From the NCBI GenBank assembly GCA_020636025.1, contig JACJYQ010000005.1:509139-573138 (forward strand): 64,000 bases of DNA. Reading direction: 5' to 3'. The position numbers and the translations under genes are program-made. This stretch comes from Lewinellaceae bacterium (GTDB lineage: Bacteria; Bacteroidota; Bacteroidia; Chitinophagales; Saprospiraceae). Below, in pieces: positions 58,727 through 64,000 of the stretch (positions within the stretch are counted from its first letter, which is position 1; each line of letters starts with the position of its first letter). The notes under the pieces are model-generated. The model had not been told where the DNA came from and did no database searches. It saw nothing but the letters and a program-made list of their open reading frames with translations.

Positions 58727-60154
58727 CTATTTTTTGACCCATATTTTTGTTGGGAATTCGATTTCCGGTGCCGATATCCAGTATACACCGGATGGTAGGG
58801 AATTGACGTTGAGCGCGATCAAGTTCTCACCAAGACTTACCTGATTCTGCGATTCCATAACGACTTTACCAACAGCGTTTATCACCTTTATTTTAATAAG
58901 ACATTCATACTGGGAAGAGAATTTTAAGTTAAGCATATCGCTGGTCGGATTGGGTGATATTGTGCCTGTTTGCTTTGTTGGCAAATGACTGCGATTATCC
59001 ATCTTAAGGCTTTCGTCCGGAAACCAGTTACCTGCCGATCTAAAAAAAAGCGTATTCATACCTCCGAAAAAAATTCCGCCCGTAGCAAAGTACTTACCCT
59101 GGTGTTTATTTAACACCGGAAAAACACATAAACCGGGAGTAGGGATTTTGTGGACAGCCAATAAATTTCCTTTACGATCCACTCGTGTAATATTTATGCC
59201 ATCATTTCCCTCACTGGACAGCAAAAATTCTTGTTGATTGGGTAGGTATAAAATAGATTTGCCGGATCCACCGCCCTCACCGGTATTAGGGTCGGCAGGA
59301 TAGGCTTCTGTCCAAAGGATCTCACCTGTTTCTTTCCAAAGGCTTGCATATGGAGCAAGGGTAAAGTCAAAAATTTCGTCATTAAGAGCTGTTCCCGTGA
59401 TGGCGAAAGATCCATCTCCGATCGAAACAATATCAGATAAATCCACTGACATAAATCCATCCGGGTTTCCGAACTGAGGGAGTTCTATATCAGCAGTCCA
59501 TTTCAGCAAACCATCAGTGGTTCTTATTTTTAGCACCTTGTTCCTCGATAACACAAAACAGTTTCCACCGGTAGCATTGATACACACTGAATTCGCAGGA
59601 CCGTAATTAAATTTTTTAGACCAGATCACATCGCCATCATCCGAAAGTTTTATCACCGCAGTTACACTGGATGCCCCACCTACTGCAATAAACCCACCTG
59701 TAGGAAGTGCCACCAGGTCATAGATCATTACTTGGGCAATATTGGGGATTGTCAGCGTATTGGACCATAATACATTTCCATTTGATCCAACGCGAACCAA
59801 AAACCCTTTCGGGGCGCCCGAACCGGAAAGGAGCTGCCATCCTGCAATTAACCAGCCATTATTGCCAACAGGAACCACGCCTTTCCCCATTCCTTCTTTT
59901 TTATTCAACAAACCATAGACATGACGGCTGAGTTCATTGCCATCCTTATCAAGTCTAAGCAAAAAGAGATCACCGCCTGAACTTGATCCTAATGGAAGCT
60001 GATAGCCAAATATGGCATAACCATCTCCATCAGGCAGTATCTTTGTTCCGAGGTCATATTGCAGGGGAGTAATATCAAAATACTTGGTGACCGCAAATTG
60101 GCTGTTGGCCTGTATGGCTACCAAAATGAGACAAAAGGAGTAGAAATATTTCAT
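58727..60154 (-). CDS. beta-propeller-like T9SS type A secreted protein
   Basis: A 475-residue secreted protein. A signal peptide (to about residue 18, IQANSQ) is followed by repeated blade-like segments (GDGYAIFGYQLP, GNNGWLIAGWQLL, PTGGFIAVGGASS, GDGSFAITGTAL) over residues 40-370. A T9SS type A sorting domain ends the protein (about 390-475, GTISPNPTSDMLNLKF, LPSGVYWISAPE). The propeller shape is inferred from the repeated glycine-aromatic pattern. No catalytic site is seen; such proteins often bind or report surface events. The upstream gene on the same strand (60258-62015) is a second T9SS cargo. Confidence 0.82.
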   Translation of the reverse strand: MKYFYSFCLILVAIQANSQFAVTKYFDITPLQYDLGTKILPDGDGYAIFGYQLPLGSSSGGDLFLLRLDKDGNELSRHVYGLLNKKEGMGKGVVPVGNNGWLIAGWQLLSGSGAPKGFLVRVGSNGNVLWSNTLTIPNIAQVMIYDLVALPTGGFIAVGGASSVTAVIKLSDDGDVIWSKKFNYGPANSVCINATGGNCFVLSRNKVLKIRTTDGLLKWTADIELPQFGNPDGFMSVDLSDIVSIGDGSFAITGTALNDEIFDFTLAPYASLWKETGEILWTEAYPADPNTGEGGGSGKSILYLPNQQEFLLSSEGNDGINITRVDRKGNLLAVHKIPTPGLCVFPVLNKHQGKYFATGGIFFGGMNTLFFRSAGNWFPDESLKMDNRSHLPTKQTGTISPNPTSDMLNLKFSSQYECLIKIKVINAVGKVVMESQNQVSLGENLIALNVNSLPSGVYWISAPEIEFPTKIWVKK

Positions 60155-60257
60155 GGGATATCAGGTTTAAGGTTATTGATATTTGATTCCAATATTAAGA
60201 GAAATGATTGGTATAATATGTCAAACATCCTGATATGTCATGAAGCTGGCAAAACCT

Positions 60258-62015
60258 TTAGTACCTTAATATCTTACCCGATCTGATCACCCCACCGGCC
60301 TGCATCCGCCACAAATACACTCCGGCCTCAGGCATGGCAAACTCAGGAATTTCAAACAAGGCATCTCCTGCGGTCAAATACAGTTCCTGATGAAAAATAG
60401 CTTTGCCGGTTACATCAAATAGATCGAGAACCACAGCTTCATTGCTCTGCAACTTCATGGGAATACATGAACTGCCCGTTGTTGGGTTGGGTTGAGCCTC
60501 ACCGATCAGGTTTTGATGCTGGTTTTCCAGATCAAAAAATCCTACCACATTTCCACATGATACATCGCAAAGAGGAATGGCGATAAATTCCACAGAAACG
60601 GGCATTGTATCATTCACTTGCACAGTTATGGATTCAGGTATGGGTTGTGACAAGGGATTTCCTGGCCAGGGAAGAACATAGTTTTTATCAATAAACCGCC
60701 AGGAGCGTGGTAAATACTGAATACCCAGAATATGATTCCGGCAAGCAACGATATCTGCATTTGTAACCATGCCATCAAAATTTACATCTGCGGCAATATA
60801 TTGATATGGCGTGTCAAAGGTGTCTTCCATGTTTATATGCCCAAGCATGATAACCAGATCGTATGTCGTGGCATAGGAAAGGTTCAACGGGTCAGTTTCA
60901 TACGGACTTACAGTTACATCCTTTCCTGCAGGAATGTTGTATCCAATGCTGCCGCAGCTTTCCAATTCAAATTGGGTAATGATGTTGCCGACATCAGAGA
61001 CATACGTCGTTGTATATGACATTTCGTCTGAATCCAAAAATCCGCCATAACAGGCAATTTCAGTACATGCCTCTATGCCAGTTCCGGCCCCCAGACAGTA
61101 TTCATTAGGATCTTCAATGATAACATCAGTTAAACGGTAGGTAGAATTGCTATCAAGATCCATGGTCCAGATTTCAACAAAATTCGAGCCTTGCTCCGAA
61201 CAATCAAATACGACACTGTTGATCGGGTTACCCATCGAATCCAAAGGGAAACCACTGCCACTACCAGCCTTTCTCATTCCCGTCTGAATGAGTTGGGTAG
61301 GGGTCACATTGTCCTCAAGTAATGCAATGAAATCAGTAGTCCAAAGTTGAATGTATTTGGCTGGGTTCAGCGCCAGTTGTAAGCCACTCAAGCAAATCAG
61401 ATGTGGCGGAGAGCAATCTTTTACAAGGAATAATTGCTGGCAACTGCCCAAAACCGCATTCCCATCAGAAATTTCCCACTCAATTTTATAATTACCGTAA
61501 GGCAACTCAGGATTTACAAACACATTTGGTTGCAAGGCATTATTCCAACGCAATATTGCCGTGACCGTATCTCCACTTTGTACGGTTTCAATACCAAAAC
61601 ACCATTTTTCGTCACTTGTCACATTTCGCTGATCAAAAGGCCTGGGGTCACCCGGACCATTTTGATTATTGAAATTGACGGTACCTGCAGCTGGCTTATT
61701 ATCGGAATCGACCAGGGTTTCAAAAGTCCCGTTTCCATCGAGATCCATGTAAAGCAGATAGCGGAATGTGAAATCAGTATTTGGACAGGTGTCCAGAATA
61801 GATATACTCATGCTTGTCTCGGCTTCAGGTAGGTTGTGGGTTTGATAAATACCGTTCCACCAAACAGCTTCGTTCCATAAAGACGGATCATTTTGACTGG
61901 TATCACAAACTTGAATCTGATTGGGGGCGCAATTGAGTAATTGAGGGAGGCACTGGGCGTTGGCATTTTGACAAATAGTTAAAATACCCAGCAACAGGAA
62001 GGCATAGCTTTTCAT
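60258..62015 (-). CDS. T9SS type A secreted protein with a single dockerin-like motif
   Basis: A 585-residue secreted protein with a signal peptide to about residue 20 (QNANAQ). Several beta domains with paired cysteines fill the middle. One calcium-loop motif of dockerin type (DVNFDGMVTNADIVACRNHILG, about residues 408-429) follows, and a T9SS type A sorting domain closes it (about 505-585, AQPNPTTGSS, EAGVYLWRMQAGG). A normal dockerin has two such loops; a second is not evident. Function unknown. A TATTTTTG box lies about 78 bases upstream. Confidence 0.83.
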   Translation of the reverse strand: MKSYAFLLLGILTICQNANAQCLPQLLNCAPNQIQVCDTSQNDPSLWNEAVWWNGIYQTHNLPEAETSMSISILDTCPNTDFTFRYLLYMDLDGNGTFETLVDSDNKPAAGTVNFNNQNGPGDPRPFDQRNVTSDEKWCFGIETVQSGDTVTAILRWNNALQPNVFVNPELPYGNYKIEWEISDGNAVLGSCQQLFLVKDCSPPHLICLSGLQLALNPAKYIQLWTTDFIALLEDNVTPTQLIQTGMRKAGSGSGFPLDSMGNPINSVVFDCSEQGSNFVEIWTMDLDSNSTYRLTDVIIEDPNEYCLGAGTGIEACTEIACYGGFLDSDEMSYTTTYVSDVGNIITQFELESCGSIGYNIPAGKDVTVSPYETDPLNLSYATTYDLVIMLGHINMEDTFDTPYQYIAADVNFDGMVTNADIVACRNHILGIQYLPRSWRFIDKNYVLPWPGNPLSQPIPESITVQVNDTMPVSVEFIAIPLCDVSCGNVVGFFDLENQHQNLIGEAQPNPTTGSSCIPMKLQSNEAVVLDLFDVTGKAIFHQELYLTAGDALFEIPEFAMPEAGVYLWRMQAGGVIRSGKILRY

Positions 62016-62092
62016 GGGTGAGATGATTTAAAGGGTACAGGTTTTACAAAGCAAGCAGAAACGATTCATTTGCTTCGCTGTACAAAAATAAT

Positions 62093-62100
62093 GATTCACC
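62093..62100 (-). promoter_or_regulatory. -7 box TATTTTTG of the 60258-62015 gene
   Basis: Perfect TAnnTTTG match, followed by T, in the gap between the symporter stop (62158) and ATG 62015. Leader about 70 bases. No clear -33 element. Confidence 0.5.
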
Positions 62101-62157
62101 CAATGAAATCCTATCCCTGAGTCCGACTGAGTAGCGCTATGTCGGAAAATAGTCAAA

Positions 62158-63498
62158 TCAGTCCTTCTTGCCCTTTTTCCACTTAATCTGATCCTTGTTG
62201 TCCTTTGGATGCACTTCTCTCAATTGTCCTTCCGAAGCGGCAATGCTGGTGGCAACGGCACTATCCCCGGTTACATTGGTCACCGTACGCAGCATATCCA
62301 AAATACGATCTACCCCAAGAATTAACGCTATGCCTGCACTGGGCACATGCACTGTTTCCAGGATAATGATCAGCATGATTATGCCGGCTCCGGGCACCGC
62401 AGCCGTTCCAATGGAGGCCATAACGGCCAGGAGAATTACATTCAACTGATCTCCCAGACTCAAATCGAGTCCAACAGCTTGTGCTATGAAAATGGTGGCC
62501 ACCCCCTGATACAGGGCTGTTCCATCCATGTTAATAGTAGCGCCAAGAGGCAGCACAAATGAGGATACCTCCTCGGAAACGCCTATATTTTCTTCGCAGC
62601 ATTCCATGGTAACCGGAAGCGTTGCTCCGCTACTGCTGGTAGAAAAAGCAACAAGTTGTGCTTTGCCTATGCCTTTGAAAAACCGGAGTGGATTGAGTTT
62701 GGTAAAAAACCTCAACAACAAAGGATATACGCCAAAAGTATGAATGGCCAATCCTAAAATCACGGTGAAACAATACACACTTAATGCAGCCAGCAGCCCC
62801 ATCAGTTTGCCAAGATCTCCGTCGGAAACCGTAGTGATCATATCAGCAATGAGGGCAAATACCCCAAGCGGGGCCATAAGCATGATCAAATCCACCAGTC
62901 GAATGGTGACGTCGTTTACACCGTGGAAAAAGTCGAGTAGCGGCTTGGCTCGTTTTTCAGGTACCTGCAACAATCCAATGCCAAAGAATATGGCAAAGAA
63001 TACGATTTGGAGCATGTTCCGGTTGTCGGACGCAGCTCCGAAAATATTGCTGGGAACCATATCCACCAGAATCTGGAGCGGACCTCTTTCACCAACCACC
63101 TGAGCACTTGCCTGCCGGTCGCTCACATTGGCGCTGTATGTAGCCATCAGCCCGTCGCGCACGTCTGCCGGAATGGCTTTGCCAGGTTGAATGACATTGG
63201 CCAGGACAAGACCAATGGAAATGGCCAAAGCGGTCGTGCCAATGTATATCGCCAGGGTTTTCCCTCCAATACGCCCCAGTTTACTCACATCCGAAAGTGA
63301 GGCAACTCCAGTGATCAGAGAACCCAGTACCAGCGGAACAGCGATCAATTTCAGAGAATTGATGAAAATGGTACCAAAGGGTGTAATCCAATTGGCAGTG
63401 AAATTCCCCAGACCATTGGAGGCGGCAAAGATTCCGTAAATAAGGCCGAGAACCAGGCCAATGATGATCTGCCAGTGCGTTTGTTTATACCAGGGCAT
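62158..63498 (-). CDS. dicarboxylate/amino acid:cation symporter (DAACS, GltP-like)
   Basis: A 446-residue transporter of the Glt family. It has N-terminal helices (HWQIIIGLVLGLIYGI), the HP1 serine-rich hairpin (STSSSGATLPVTMECC), the TM7 motif GATINMDGTALYQG, and the HP2 region followed by LGVDRILDMLRTVTNVTGDS. NMDGT binds sodium in this family. The substrate arginine/aspartate in TM8 is the RILDMLRT segment (R of MLRT). It imports glutamate, aspartate or C4-dicarboxylates with Na or H. Basic C-terminal tail. The Rieske oxygenase gene lies upstream on the same strand. Confidence 0.92.
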   Translation of the reverse strand: MPWYKQTHWQIIIGLVLGLIYGIFAASNGLGNFTANWITPFGTIFINSLKLIAVPLVLGSLITGVASLSDVSKLGRIGGKTLAIYIGTTALAISIGLVLANVIQPGKAIPADVRDGLMATYSANVSDRQASAQVVGERGPLQILVDMVPSNIFGAASDNRNMLQIVFFAIFFGIGLLQVPEKRAKPLLDFFHGVNDVTIRLVDLIMLMAPLGVFALIADMITTVSDGDLGKLMGLLAALSVYCFTVILGLAIHTFGVYPLLLRFFTKLNPLRFFKGIGKAQLVAFSTSSSGATLPVTMECCEENIGVSEEVSSFVLPLGATINMDGTALYQGVATIFIAQAVGLDLSLGDQLNVILLAVMASIGTAAVPGAGIIMLIIILETVHVPSAGIALILGVDRILDMLRTVTNVTGDSAVATSIAASEGQLREVHPKDNKDQIKWKKGKKD

Positions 63499-63697
63499 AG
63501 TGTACTTTGATTAGTCTGATTTATATGATTTGAGTGATGTAAAAGTTTGATTATAAAGTGATTATACCATAAAAAGAATTACATCAACTCTAATTTGGCG
63601 AAAAGTCATTCTTTTCGGTAAGAATGCATTTGTTAGCGCCAAAGTAGGTCTTTTTTTATAACAAACACAGGTTAATAATATTCTGGAAGGGTGTTTT

Positions 63698-64000
63698 TCA
63701 ACCTAAAAACTCACTTAATAATCGATGAAAGTGATGCGTGCCCTGTTCTCGGCTTATTGAATAGCGCCCGTACTTGTAAAATCTCGAACGGATCCCTTTC
63801 TGCACTTGTTGAACCACCTCTTCGTCCTCCAGCTCCACCTGGTTTAAACCCGACCCGGCACCTGTTTGCAATTTTCTTTCATCCAATACAAATACCTCAA
63901 ATTTCACCCTGCAACTATCAATACCCGTTGGCTCAACAAGATTCAGGGATAGTCCCCAGGGATAGAAATTGAACATCATATTCGGAAATACCCAGAAATA
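63698..64000 (-). CDS. C-terminal part of a Rieske-type ring-hydroxylating oxygenase alpha subunit (cut by window edge)
   Basis: The last 100 residues of a larger gene whose front lies beyond 64000. The frame is open to the edge (it begins YFWVFPNMMFNFYPWG). The remaining part matches the catalytic-domain end of aromatic ring-hydroxylating/choline-monooxygenase-like alpha subunits: NFYPWGLSLNLVEP, then ELEDEEVVQQVQKGIRSRFY, GRYS, and HHFHRLLSEFL. The Rieske and iron ligands would lie in the missing part, so activity cannot be judged. An internal ATG at 63979 is not a real start. Confidence 0.85.
   Translation of the reverse strand, partial: YFWVFPNMMFNFYPWGLSLNLVEPTGIDSCRVKFEVFVLDERKLQTGAGSGLNQVELEDEEVVQQVQKGIRSRFYKYGRYSISREQGTHHFHRLLSEFLG

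Noticed and set aside
63698..63979. A complete 93-residue gene at the right edge
   Set aside because: The frame stays open to base 64000 and matches the end of a much larger oxygenase, so the ATG is internal.

Overview
The window reads as chromosomal DNA of a Bacteroidota bacterium, most likely from the Saprospiria (Saprospira/Haliscomenobacter/Lewinella-type) lineage; the phylum is well supported, the class is an inference. The evidence is the type IX secretion (T9SS) periplasmic lipoprotein SprE/PorW, four secreted proteins with T9SS type A or type B C-terminal sorting domains, SusC/TonB-type and DUF3078/DUF481 outer-membrane barrels, a SPOR protein with HU-CCDC81 domains, a viroplasmin-type RNase HI, methylmalonyl-CoA epimerase, and many copies of the phylum-specific -7 promoter box TAnnTTTG. 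There is one tRNA (Ala, GGC). No rRNA, CRISPR array, insertion sequence or prophage was found.

Layout. 1-0.9 kb: an outer-membrane barrel gene followed by a truncated copy of itself. 1-7.3 kb: a self-contained module with a TPR-CHAT protease-like protein and a tail-anchored PKD-like protein on the minus strand, divergent from an ECF-like sigma factor and a membrane TPR protein built like an anti-sigma factor. 7.4-13 kb (minus): two family 2 glycosyltransferases, pabB with a small gene upstream, and a methyltransferase with a Crp/Fnr regulator. 13-19 kb (plus): fabG, an Ig-like lipoprotein, a second ECF sigma factor with a small gene, an MscS-type channel and a DUF3078 protein. 19-23.4 kb (minus): a 1464-residue cysteine-rich T9SS cargo made of 14 modules. 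23.7-28 kb (minus): an AntA/AntB-like gene and the glycogen operon glgA-glgC-DUF3109. 28-31 kb: a TIM-barrel isomerase with RNase Z, and a second Crp/Fnr regulator. 31-41 kb: a SprB-repeat T9SS type B cargo, mce, the HU-SPOR protein, an NrtR-like regulator, a TlpA-like thioredoxin, and an M23 peptidase with ruvA. 41-50 kb (plus): sprE/porW, a TonB-type barrel and an SLC12-like transporter, with a DUF481 gene in the opposite direction. 50-58 kb (minus mostly): a methyltransferase/ATP-grasp pair, rnhA, an LpxH-like phosphoesterase with a small membrane protein, a lipoprotein and a large TonB-type barrel. 58.5-64 kb: tRNA-Ala, two T9SS type A cargoes, a DAACS symporter and the 3' end of a Rieske-type oxygenase.

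How it fits together. Most of the window is ordinary envelope, secretion and core metabolism. Two things stand out. First, the CHAT/sigma/anti-sigma module has the parts list, minus the CRISPR parts, of the sigma-releasing protease arm of type III-E Craspase (TPR-CHAT, its substrate, an RpoE-like sigma). Here the protease and the proposed substrate domain are both predicted to lie in the periplasm. Second, several gaps between genes are filled by 7-bp or 8-bp iterated words. Between convergent genes the second half is the reverse complement of the first, so the whole gap can fold into one hairpin, and the repeats abut or even supply the stop codons. The same heptamer (GAGTGCG) occurs at two loci 9 kb apart, while other loci use different words.
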